Source of the DNA: a virus
Virus record (IMG/VR): IMGVR_UViG_3300031974_003050
Span: 1-64,000 of that record
Reading direction: 5' to 3' (one strand)
DNA length: 64,000 bases
Shown one piece after another: positions 57,068-64,000 of the stretch. Within the stretch, counting starts at the first letter, position 1, and every line of letters begins with the position of its first letter. Both the position numbers and the translations under genes were made by a program. Under the pieces are notes generated by a model. It was given only the letters and a program-made list of their open reading frames with translations, was not told the DNA's origin and ran no database searches.

Positions 57068-57400
57068 ATGAGTGGAATGGTGAATACGAAGACAGCTACA
57101 CTGGACGAACTAGCGATAGCGGTTATAGCGTGGGCTGACGAAAGAGACCTTACTCATTCAGATAACGCCTTTAGGCAGATACTGAAGGTGATGGAGGAGG
57201 TCGGCGAGCTGTCTGGTGCCCTAGCAAAGCATCGAGAAGACGACGTCAAAGACGCTATAGGTGACGTACTCGTAACAATTATTATCTTAGCAGTTCAACT
57301 CGGTTATAGTAGCACGGAATGTCTTGCGTTGGCTTACAACGAGATAGCAGAGAGAAAGGGTAAGACCGTAGATGGAGTATTTATAAAAGATGAGAGTTAA
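57068..57400 (+). CDS. MazG-like nucleotide pyrophosphohydrolase
   Basis: 110 residues. The all-alpha NTP-PPase signature is visible: 'ILKVMEEVGELSGALAKHRE' (E-E-x2-E metal ligands), then DAIGDVLVTIIILAVQLG (the D of the second metal motif) and a C-terminal NEIAERKGKT. It would hydrolyse NTPs or ppGpp-like nucleotides, shaping the host nucleotide pool. Its stop overlaps the next gene by 11 bases. Confidence 0.85.
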   Translation: MSGMVNTKTATLDELAIAVIAWADERDLTHSDNAFRQILKVMEEVGELSGALAKHREDDVKDAIGDVLVTIIILAVQLGYSSTECLALAYNEIAERKGKTVDGVFIKDES

Positions 57401-57629
57401 GAGAAACTACAGAAAAGAATACGATAAGTTCCAGTCTTCTGAGGAGCAAAAGAAGAGGCGTGCTAAAAGAAACAAAGATCGCAGAGAGGCAGAAAAGAAG
57501 GGTAAGGTAAAGAAGGGGGACGGGAAGGACATACATCACGCCGCTAACGGCGCTAAAATCATAATGCCTGCATCAAAAAACAGAGGAATAGCCGAGAAGA
57601 GTCGAATACAAGGATCAAAGAGAAAGTAA
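57390..57629 (+). CDS. Basic HNH-like protein next to terminase
   Basis: 79 residues, very basic ('RRAKRNKDRREAEKKGKVKK'), then GDGKDIHHAANGAKIIMPAS and KNRGIAEKSRIQGSKRK. In related phage proteins this region reads 'GDGKEVDHKNGNP..N', an HNH motif. Here the core looks shortened to D-I-H-H. HNH proteins next to terminase often cooperate in packaging. Catalysis is uncertain given the short core. Confidence 0.5.
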   Translation: MRVKRNYRKEYDKFQSSEEQKKRRAKRNKDRREAEKKGKVKKGDGKDIHHAANGAKIIMPASKNRGIAEKSRIQGSKRK

Positions 57630-57634
57630 ACTCT

Positions 57635-57711
57635 CGGCGAGTATCTCCTCAAGCTTATACCTTGTAGAAAGAGTAATCGGTTACATGCGGGTTCAATCCC
57701 CGCCTCGCCGA
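57635..57711 (+). tRNA. Atypical tRNA-like gene, D arm missing, possible anticodon UAU
   Basis: 77 bases. The acceptor CGGCGAG/CTCGCCG pairs perfectly, bases 8-9 are TA, and the T arm is GCGGG-TTCAATC-CCCGC with discriminator A. Only five bases lie before a CAAG-CTTATAC-CTTG hairpin, whose 7-base loop has T33, anticodon TAT and A37. A GTAA-TCGG-TTAC mini-hairpin sits in a long variable region. A normal D arm cannot be folded. It may be a degenerate tRNA-Ile(UAU) or a tRNA mimic. Confidence 0.5.
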
Positions 57712-57724
57712 CAAATTAAATAAA

Positions 57725-57856
57725 ATGGCAAAAGTAGATTCCACATACGAAAAGAGAAACAAAGTTTCTAGACCTGGCATTCATGCCAAAACGAAAACCT
57801 CATCCAACAAAAGATCTAAGAATTACAAAAAGATCTATAAGGGTCAAGGGAGGTGA
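57725..57856 (+). CDS. 43-residue basic protein upstream of terminase
   Basis: ATG at 57725, stop one base before the terminase start. The product is AKVDSTYEKRNKVSRPGIHA, then KTKTSSNKRSKNYKKIYKGQ and GR. The RPGIHAK...SKNYKK..KGQGR pattern is one I recall from very small proteins encoded next to terminases in marine phages. Probably binds DNA. The end of the gene supplies the GGGAGGTGAT that precedes the terminase ATG. Confidence 0.6.
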   Translation: MAKVDSTYEKRNKVSRPGIHAKTKTSSNKRSKNYKKIYKGQGR

Positions 57857-57857
57857 T

Positions 57858-59957
57858 ATGGATGAAAATGTTATCAAGATTGACCCTAACGGCACAGAGG
57901 GCGAAGTTATCGAACTCGGTGGAATACATATTTGCCTACCAAAGAAACCCCCCAAAAAAGAAATCCTCTTCCACGACAAGCCGAAGGCTATGCAACTGTG
58001 GGAAAGGTCACATATGCCAGAGGAGCTGCGTAGGGTTCGCTCTATGGATGAGTGGGCAGAGATGCCAAGGGAGTTCCGTGAACGTTTCAGTCCATATATC
58101 GAGAATGAGTTTAGGCGTAGACGTGACGGCGTTTGGTTTTATAACAACGGTGTCCCTACGTACATTACAGGCAGGCACTATATGGCCTTACAATGGACGA
58201 AGTTTGATGTAGGATATCCAAACTATCTGAGCTTTCAGAGGGATATATTTTTGCATATGGCAGCATGCGAAGCTGATTCTAATTGCATAGGTCAGATATA
58301 CACAAAGTGTAGAAGATCTGGATACACTAATATATGCGCTTCAGTACTGGTTGATGAGGCGACACAAGTGAAAGAAAAGCTGCTGGGTATACAGAGTAAA
58401 ACTGGTAAAGATGCCCAGGAAAACATATTTATGAAGAAGGTAGTCAATATGTTTAGGAACTACCCTTTTTTCTTCAAGCCTATACAGGATGGAACTACAA
58501 ACCCCAGGATGGAGCTTGCTTTTAGAGAACCTTCTAAAAAGATCACTAAAAAGAATAAGACAGCACAGGTTGGCGATGCACTAAACACGGTAATAAATTG
58601 GAAAAACACTACTAATAACGCATACGACGGTGAGAAGCTTCACTTGTTGTATCTAGACGAAGCAGGAAAATGGGAAAAACCTACAGACATAAGGGACGCC
58701 TGGAGGATTCAGAGGACATGTTTGATCGTGGGCCGAAAAATAATAGGAAAGGCTCTAGTCGGAAGCACCGTAAATCCAATGGACAAAGGTGGAAAGGAAT
58801 ACAAGGACCTTTGGGAGGATTCGGATCCGATGGAGAGGAATTCGAATGGGAGGACTAGATCTGGACTTTACAGGCTTTTTATACCAGCTCAAAACTCTCT
58901 AGAAGGGTTTTTTGATAAATACGGGAATCCAATAATAAACAACCCAGATAAGCCTGTAGAAGGTATTGATGGGGATGATATAGTTATTGGTGCTAAGACA
59001 TACCTAAAGAACGAGAGGGAGTCATTTAAACAACAGCCATCTGAGCTTAATGAGGTCATAAGGCAGTTCCCTTTTACTACGGATGAAGCTTTTAGGGATA
59101 GTATTGAAGGTAGCTTGTTTAATATCGGTCAGATATATGAGCAAATAGATTTCAATGACAATCTCTTCCCAAACCCTGTAGTACAGGGGAATTTTGTCTG
59201 GCGAGACGGTCAAAAAGATACAGAAGTTATATTCAAACCAGATAAAACTGGTAGATTTTATGTGTCATGGCTACCACCTAAAAACCTTAGGAATAACAAA
59301 AAAGAATCCTATGGGAAGTTGATACCACCAAATGATTTGATTGGATGTGGGGGCGTAGACAGCTATGATATTGATGCTACTGTTGACGGGAGGGGATCTA
59401 AAGGTGCTTTGCATATGTACAATAAGTTTCATATGGAGCACCCTTCTAATATGTTTGTTTTAGAGTACGCTTCTCGTCCTCCTTTAGCTAAGATATTCTA
59501 CGAGGATGTACTTATGGCTGCGTTTTTTTATGGGTATCCTTTGTTGATAGAGAACAACAAATACGGTATAGCTAGGTACTTTGAGGAAAGGGGATATGAT
59601 GGGTACCTGTTGGACAGACCAGATCATTTGAAAGTTCCTGGATCGACATCTAACGTAAGAACCAAGGGCGTACCCTCTAACTCAGCAGATGTAATACACT
59701 CTCACGCCCAGTCTATAGAGGCATACATACACAATCACGTAGGTATAAACAGAGAGACTGGTGATAATGGTAAGATGTATTTCAATAGAACTTTAGAGGA
59801 CTGGATTGGATTTAAAATTACAGACCGCACAAAGTACGACTTGACTATATCATCTGGACTCGCTTTACTTGCTGCTCAAAAAGCAAAACCAAAAGAAGCC
59901 ACTAACTTCTCAGAAAAGAAGTTCTTTAGAAGATATAAACCTATAAACAGAGTTTAA
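57858..59957 (+). CDS. terL: Terminase large subunit
   Basis: 699 residues from the ATG at 57858. The longer frame from 57783 overlaps the small basic gene, and a rare Shine-Dalgarno-like GGAGG lies five bases before 57858. The packaging ATPase shows a Walker A variant KCRRSGYT near residue 151, Walker B LLYLDEAG near 263, and a coupling-like 'GKALVGSTVNPM'. The RNase H-like nuclease starts with GCGGVDSYDID near 496. It cuts concatemers and drives DNA into proheads through the portal encoded next. Confidence 0.85.
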   Translation: MDENVIKIDPNGTEGEVIELGGIHICLPKKPPKKEILFHDKPKAMQLWERSHMPEELRRVRSMDEWAEMPREFRERFSPYIENEFRRRRDGVWFYNNGVPTYITGRHYMALQWTKFDVGYPNYLSFQRDIFLHMAACEADSNCIGQIYTKCRRSGYTNICASVLVDEATQVKEKLLGIQSKTGKDAQENIFMKKVVNMFRNYPFFFKPIQDGTTNPRMELAFREPSKKITKKNKTAQVGDALNTVINWKNTTNNAYDGEKLHLLYLDEAGKWEKPTDIRDAWRIQRTCLIVGRKIIGKALVGSTVNPMDKGGKEYKDLWEDSDPMERNSNGRTRSGLYRLFIPAQNSLEGFFDKYGNPIINNPDKPVEGIDGDDIVIGAKTYLKNERESFKQQPSELNEVIRQFPFTTDEAFRDSIEGSLFNIGQIYEQIDFNDNLFPNPVVQGNFVWRDGQKDTEVIFKPDKTGRFYVSWLPPKNLRNNKKESYGKLIPPNDLIGCGGVDSYDIDATVDGRGSKGALHMYNKFHMEHPSNMFVLEYASRPPLAKIFYEDVLMAAFFYGYPLLIENNKYGIARYFEERGYDGYLLDRPDHLKVPGSTSNVRTKGVPSNSADVIHSHAQSIEAYIHNHVGINRETGDNGKMYFNRTLEDWIGFKITDRTKYDLTISSGLALLAAQKAKPKEATNFSEKKFFRRYKPINRV

Positions 59958-59965
59958 TATATTTG
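59958..59965 (+). promoter_or_regulatory. -7 box TATATTTG
   Basis: TATATTTGCA starts at the base after the terminase stop, 18 bases before the portal ATG at 59984. Confidence 0.5.
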
Positions 59966-59983
59966 CATTTCATAGGAAATAGT

Positions 59984-62395
59984 ATGGCAAATAAAAATTC
60001 TTCTAGTTTTCCCGATCCTTTGCTCCCCAGGGAGAAAAAAGAAATGAAGGAATATGGACTGAAGTACGCTAAGGCTATACAGTCTCAATGGGGGAATGGA
60101 AGCGACTATAATTCGCTTTTCAGAAAGAGAAGAAAGATATTCGACAGAAACAGAGACTATGCCAACGGAACTCAAGACACAACGGTATATAAGCAGATTC
60201 TTACATCTCTTGATCCTAACAATGGTGACGGGAGTCTTGTTAATCTTGATTTTACCCCTGTACCTATTCTATCGAAGTTTGCTAGGATTGTTGTCAATAA
60301 GATCCTATCTAGGGATCCATACCCAAACCTCGAAGCGGTGGATCCGCTTTCTTCTTCGGAAAAGAACAAACAGAAAAGAAGAGTAAACCTTCAAGTACAA
60401 GCAAAAGAGCAGCTAAAAAAACTAAAGGAGCAACACGGTATGGTGCTGGATATGGATCCAGACCAGATGCCAGAAAGCCTAGAAGAAGCAGAGATTCTGT
60501 TTGACACCAACATAAAAACGGATGCAGAAGTAGCCGCTCAGATAGGGACAAACATGACTCTTGAGTGGTGCAACTTCAACGACTCTACTTACAGAAGGTG
60601 CGTAAATGATATGGTTGCTCTGGGTATGGCTGTAACTAGAAGGACCAACGACCCTACTTATGGTATAAGTGTTGAGTATGTAGATCCTTGCAACTTCGTT
60701 CATAGCTATACCGAGGACCCTTCTTTTGAAGACATGATCTACGCGGGGCACGTTAAAAGAGTAACCATATCTGAACTCAAGAGACTTGCTGGCGATGAGC
60801 TTACAGAAGATGATTATAAAAAGATACAGAAACTTGCTACCAGGCATAACACCAGCGGGGGCCCATACGACTCAACGTATGACAAGATTACCGAAAAGTA
60901 CAACATGGGGTACGATGAGTACATGGTTGAGATACTTGACTTTGAGTTTATGTCAACGGACACCAACTTTTTTGAAGAGAAAGAAAACCGATTCGGAAAC
61001 ACAAACTTCTATGACAAAGGGAGCTCCTACAAAGAGAAGACAAACAGTGTGTTTTCAAGAACCCCGCACAAGCTAGAAGTCATGAATGTATATAGCGGAA
61101 CCTATATAATGGGATCCGACTATATGTTTGGATATGGGCTGAAGTCCAATATGCCAAGAAACATGCATGATATAAGTAAGACAAATATGTCTTTTTCTGT
61201 TGTGTCTACTAACATGAGGAACATGATTCCTAAGTCTATGGTCGATAGCTGTGTTGGTTTTGCTGACATGCTTCAGCTTACTCACCTTAAGATCCAGCAA
61301 TCTATTGCAAAAGCAAAGCCTGATGGGTTGATTATAGACATCGAAGGTCTTGAAAACGTACAACTTGGAAAGGGTGGTGAACTCCAACCACTTGATCTTC
61401 ATGATATATACGAGCAGACTGGTGTATTCTATTACAGAAGTAAAAACCCTGAAGGAGGATTTCAAAACCCACCAGTAAGAGAGATAGGAAATAGCATAAG
61501 AAATATCAATGAGCTAATCGGTTTGTATAACCATTATCTCAGAATGATTAGAGACGCAACTGGAATCAACGAAGTAATGGACGCTTCATCACCTAAGAGT
61601 GAGGCTTTGGTTGGTGTTAGAGAGCAAGCTATCGCTGCTGCTAACAACGCTATATACGATATAACAAACGCCTCCTCTATGTTGTACAAGAAAGTATGCT
61701 CGGATATTGTAAAGTGCCTTCAAATACTTCCTCAGGACTCTGTTGTAAGTAGGCTTTACGAGAACGCTATAGGTAAAAAGAATGTAGAGGTTCTTAATTC
61801 TTTTAGCCGTTTGCCTATGTACAATTTCGGGGTTACAGTTCAAAAAGAAATGGAGGATGCAGAAAAAGCATATTTGGAGCAAAACATACAGATATCACTT
61901 TCTCAAAAAGAACTAGACATAGAAGATGCTATGGCGATAAGGTCTATGAAAGACATCAATCAGGCGGAGAGATTATTGGTTCTTAGAAGAAAGAAAAGAA
62001 TAGCTACGAATCAGCAGATTGCACAACAGAATATCCAAGCTCAGTCTCAGGCTCAGATACAGGCTTCTCAAGCTCAAGCTCAAATGAAAGCCCAAGAGAT
62101 GCAACTAGAGTCTCAACTTTCTGCTCAAGAGCTTCAGCTTAAAAATCAACTTGAGATTCAGCTTGAGTCGGTTAAGCATGAGTTTAGAAAAGAGATCGAA
62201 ACCATCAAAGCTCAAGCAACGCTTGGATTCAAAGAGGACGACAAGAACTTCAGAGAAAAGCTAGAAGTTTTGAAAGAAGAAGGTAAAGATAGGAGAATAG
62301 GTATGCAGGCTGAGAATCAAGAGAAGATGATTGAGAAGAGGAATGAACCAGAGATACAGGAAGATTCTATTGATAATTTTAATGAATTTGATTGA
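59984..62395 (+). CDS. Portal protein
   Basis: 803 residues from the ATG at 59984. It follows the terminase and has portal-like features: an N-terminal wing ('SLFRKRRKIFDRNRDYANGT'), 'KFARIVVNKILSRDPYP', a 'VEYVDPCNFVHSYTEDPSF' beta region, and 'LYNHYLRMIRDATGINEVMD' followed by 'SEALVGVREQAIAAANNAIY', the stem/crown helices. The C-terminal ~150 residues form a Gln/Lys-rich coiled coil, a barrel-like extension. It forms the DNA gate of the head. Confidence 0.78.
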   Translation: MANKNSSSFPDPLLPREKKEMKEYGLKYAKAIQSQWGNGSDYNSLFRKRRKIFDRNRDYANGTQDTTVYKQILTSLDPNNGDGSLVNLDFTPVPILSKFARIVVNKILSRDPYPNLEAVDPLSSSEKNKQKRRVNLQVQAKEQLKKLKEQHGMVLDMDPDQMPESLEEAEILFDTNIKTDAEVAAQIGTNMTLEWCNFNDSTYRRCVNDMVALGMAVTRRTNDPTYGISVEYVDPCNFVHSYTEDPSFEDMIYAGHVKRVTISELKRLAGDELTEDDYKKIQKLATRHNTSGGPYDSTYDKITEKYNMGYDEYMVEILDFEFMSTDTNFFEEKENRFGNTNFYDKGSSYKEKTNSVFSRTPHKLEVMNVYSGTYIMGSDYMFGYGLKSNMPRNMHDISKTNMSFSVVSTNMRNMIPKSMVDSCVGFADMLQLTHLKIQQSIAKAKPDGLIIDIEGLENVQLGKGGELQPLDLHDIYEQTGVFYYRSKNPEGGFQNPPVREIGNSIRNINELIGLYNHYLRMIRDATGINEVMDASSPKSEALVGVREQAIAAANNAIYDITNASSMLYKKVCSDIVKCLQILPQDSVVSRLYENAIGKKNVEVLNSFSRLPMYNFGVTVQKEMEDAEKAYLEQNIQISLSQKELDIEDAMAIRSMKDINQAERLLVLRRKKRIATNQQIAQQNIQAQSQAQIQASQAQAQMKAQEMQLESQLSAQELQLKNQLEIQLESVKHEFRKEIETIKAQATLGFKEDDKNFREKLEVLKEEGKDRRIGMQAENQEKMIEKRNEPEIQEDSIDNFNEFD

Positions 62396-62396
62396 T

Positions 62397-62404
62397 TATA
62401 TTTG
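62397..62404 (+). promoter_or_regulatory. -7 box TATATTTG, near-leaderless
   Basis: TATATTTG ends five bases before the ATG at 62410 (TATATTTGCACTTATG). It is nearly identical to the 51993 element. Confidence 0.55.
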
Positions 62405-62409
62405 CACTT

Positions 62410-62718
62410 ATGAAGTGTAAAAAATCTTACAAGTCTGGTGGTAAAACTCCTGCATGGACACGTAAAGAAGGGAAGGACCCTTCTGGTGGTCTAAATAAAA
62501 AGGGTGTCGCTTCATATCGCCGTGCTAATCCTGGAAGTAAACTGAAAACAGCAGTAACTACAAAACCATCTAAACTTAAGAAGGGGAGTAAAGCTGCCAA
62601 CAGAAGAAAGAGTTTTTGTGCTAGGATGACTGGCATGAAAAAAAGGCTTACTTCCGCTAAGACGGCTCGTGATCCAAATTCACGAATAAACAAGTCACTT
62701 AGAAAATGGAACTGCTGA
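62410..62718 (+). CDS. DUF6321-like Cys/Lys-rich small protein
   Basis: 102 residues from the ATG at 62410. It begins KCKKSYKSGGKTPAWTRKEG, continues 'GSKAANRRKSFCARMTGMKK', and ends NSRINKSLRKWNC. This matches, from memory, DUF6321, a family of short basic phage proteins with conserved Cys at both ends. Possibly a nucleic-acid-binding virion protein. TGATG coupling to the next gene. Confidence 0.65.
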   Translation: MKCKKSYKSGGKTPAWTRKEGKDPSGGLNKKGVASYRRANPGSKLKTAVTTKPSKLKKGSKAANRRKSFCARMTGMKKRLTSAKTARDPNSRINKSLRKWNC

Positions 62719-62927
62719 TGCCTGAAAACCTTACTCACTTTGAATTTCTTGTTGTTGCTGGGGGGCTAATTGGATTTTGGTTGAAACACCAATCTGATTT
62801 TACTACTATGAAAGCTAGAGTAAAAGCTCTTGAGGGTGATAACGGGGAGCTGAAAAAAAACATAGAAACCCTCTTGAAAGAGATACAAGAGATAAAACTT
62901 CTTCTTGCTAAAAACCAAATGCAATGA
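62718..62927 (+). CDS. Membrane-anchored coiled-coil protein (spanin/XhlA-like)
   Basis: 69 residues from the ATG at 62718, chosen because it overlaps the previous stop as TGATG; an in-frame ATG lies at 62706. One membrane helix (FEFLVVAGGLIGFWL) is followed by a heptad-rich coiled coil (VKALEGDNGELKKNIETLLK). The layout resembles an i-spanin or XhlA-type lysis helper. Function inferred. Confidence 0.6.
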   Translation: MPENLTHFEFLVVAGGLIGFWLKHQSDFTTMKARVKALEGDNGELKKNIETLLKEIQEIKLLLAKNQMQ

Positions 62928-63109
62928 AGTCTGTTAAGCGTAACAAAGGCGGAAGCTTAGATATTACGCAGAAGTCGGTTTCTGTCCCTCCTCCTAGTGG
63001 GTATCACTGGATGGAGGATCGCGGGAGATATTTTCTTATGAAGGGCGATTACAAGCCACACCCAAAAGCAGTAGAGGAGGCCAAGTTTAAGCTCGTAAAC
63101 CATAGTTGA
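62924..63109 (+). CDS. Small conserved phage protein with KGG tag
   Basis: 61 residues, ATGA-coupled upstream and TGATG-coupled downstream. It starts KSVKRNKGGSLDITQKSVSV, then PPPSGYHWMEDRGRYFLM and 'KPHPKAVEEAKFKLV'. The P-P-x-G-Y-H-W-M stretch is familiar from other phages, without function. It carries the basic-Gly tag seen across the late genes and is read just before the adhesin. Confidence 0.6.
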   Translation: MKSVKRNKGGSLDITQKSVSVPPPSGYHWMEDRGRYFLMKGDYKPHPKAVEEAKFKLVNHS

Positions 63110-64000
63110 TGATTGGTTTAGGACTTTCTGTATATAAAAGCCAAGGGATCTCTATCGGCGGAGGTGGATCGTCGTACACTCCGCCACTTGATAGCGTTAC
63201 GGCTGCTGTTGCATATAGCGTCCGCAAGCTCAACTCTACATATACGGGGGACTGTATGCTTGTTCGCCGCGTCAGCGATGGTGCTACGCAGGATATTGGT
63301 TTTGATTCAGATGGTCTAATTGACGTTGCAGCTTTGACTGCATTCTCTGGGGGTGTTGAGCTCACGGTTAAAGTTTGGTACGACCAAGCGGGTGGGGGCT
63401 TCGACCTTGAGCAGTCCAACGATGCATATTTGCCTACCATTTATGACGGCACTTCCGTTACTACAAGCACTAGCGGCAAGCCTTGCGTTCGCATTGTTCG
63501 AGTCTCGAACAACGGTCCAGGAGAGTGGTTGCAAACCGACCCCGTTAGTCTTTCTACAGCGGGTGATATGGACGTATTCCTTGTTTTTCATGGTCCTTTT
63601 GCGAGTGGTGGCGACCGTTATTTTTGGAATAGTCAAGCGGGTCCGACCACGAGCGGCGCTCGGTGGGGTATTGCGTACAACACTAATACTTATGTTCAAC
63701 AGCCAGGACTAGCCGTACCTAAACAATTACTTTCCACGCCTATCCCCGACAACCTTCAGTTTATCTTGAACGCTCAGTACAACCCAAGCGGGAATATCAA
63801 CACTTTGGAAGGTAACGGGGTTGAGTTTGGTACTTACACTTCAAGTACCACTTACCGCACAGACCCATACAATGTTACTTTGGGTGCACGGACGGGCGGA
63901 CTTGAGGGATACAATAGTTTCGACATCTCCGAGATTATTCACCTCCCTACATATAACGCTTCTGAAAACGCAAGTCTTGGGCTCAACATCAACTCTTATT
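63109..64000 (+). CDS. Adhesin/tail fibre, N-terminal part (continues beyond window)
   Basis: 297 codons visible, ATG on the TGATG overlap. A short N-terminus ('IGLGLSVYKSQGISIGGGG') is followed by a full arabinofuranosidase-fold domain: AVAYSVRKLNSTYTG, DIGFDSDGLIDVAAL, VKVWYDQAGGGFDL and TIYDGTSV. The last residues (GLNINSY) correspond to the end of a domain in the window-start fragment (TNINDYF). The remainder should add at least one more domain and join the 1-1333 frame. Surface glycan binding is likely. Confidence 0.7.
   Translation, partial: MIGLGLSVYKSQGISIGGGGSSYTPPLDSVTAAVAYSVRKLNSTYTGDCMLVRRVSDGATQDIGFDSDGLIDVAALTAFSGGVELTVKVWYDQAGGGFDLEQSNDAYLPTIYDGTSVTTSTSGKPCVRIVRVSNNGPGEWLQTDPVSLSTAGDMDVFLVFHGPFASGGDRYFWNSQAGPTTSGARWGIAYNTNTYVQQPGLAVPKQLLSTPIPDNLQFILNAQYNPSGNINTLEGNGVEFGTYTSSTTYRTDPYNVTLGARTGGLEGYNSFDISEIIHLPTYNASENASLGLNINSY

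Noticed and set aside
56983-57141. 52-codon frame MTEKSNKKKTTLEDLQ overlapping two genes
   Set aside because: It lies wholly within the better-supported 56757 and MazG genes and has no coupling or recognisable content.
1-64000. Temperate lifestyle, CRISPR array or insertion sequence
   Set aside because: No integrase, excisionase, repressor, transposase or regularly spaced repeat was found; the tRNA-like T arm at 57.7 kb could mimic an attachment site but has no integrase beside it.
28-64000. Simple end-to-end closure of the window into a circle
   Set aside because: The adhesin frames at the two ends differ by one base and the start fragment begins mid-domain, so sequence must be missing between them.

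Overview
The window is almost all of a lytic, podovirus-like double-stranded DNA phage genome that probably infects a Bacteroidota (flavobacterial-type, likely marine) host. Host evidence: promoters of the Bacteroidota form TTTG-N20/21-TAnnTTTG, near absence of Shine-Dalgarno sites, and a BT4734/VirE-N-type primase fused to a DnaB-like helicase. There is no integrase, repressor or CRISPR array. The same gene, a multidomain arabinofuranosidase-fold adhesin, is cut at both window ends. The two halves are out of frame with each other and part of a domain is missing, so the genome is probably circular or permuted and slightly longer than 64 kb.

Layout. (1) 1-29.6 kb, rightward: adhesin end, small conserved phage proteins, scaffold and major capsid, head-tail connectors, a 1413-residue tail protein, then ejection-type internal virion proteins including a 2732-residue polyvalent protein, a holin-like 3TM protein and a 981-residue GNAT/polyvalent protein. 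(2) 29.7-38.3 kb, leftward: B12-dependent ribonucleotide reductase, two nucleases, primase-helicase, nucleotide-modification-like protein, SSB-like protein, a RecE-like exonuclease with an annealing-protein candidate, and a DnaA-domain-IV-like protein. No DNA polymerase was found. (3) 38.3-45.6 kb, leftward and GC-richer: about 25 tiny, mostly unrecognisable genes in tightly coupled strings, driven by at least four near-identical promoters. It also holds two tRNAs, tRNA-like elements and two tandem, covarying structured RNAs. (4) 45.6-46.2 kb: a 640-base divergent region with interlocking palindromes, the best origin or operator candidate. (5) 46.2-64 kb, rightward: three virion proteins with repeated basic-Gly tags, M15 endolysin, a putative fibre, small membrane proteins, GroES-like protein, MazG, HNH-like protein, a tRNA-like element, terminase, portal and the start of the adhesin. 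One gene in this block (55249-55674), a winged-helix regulator candidate, runs leftward.

How it works together (inference): the leftward block is early and middle: host take-over (tiny genes), nucleotide supply (RNR, MazG, Nmad-like), replication and recombination. The rightward block is late: packaging, capsid, a T7/P22/crAss-like short tail with large internal proteins that enter the cell with the DNA, and lysis. Late genes often begin 4-6 bases after a TATATTTGCA box, which implies leaderless or nearly leaderless mRNAs. The most novel material is the RNA cluster at 41.0-41.5 kb, the other tRNA-like elements, the structured divergent region and the recurring peptide tags of the virion proteins.
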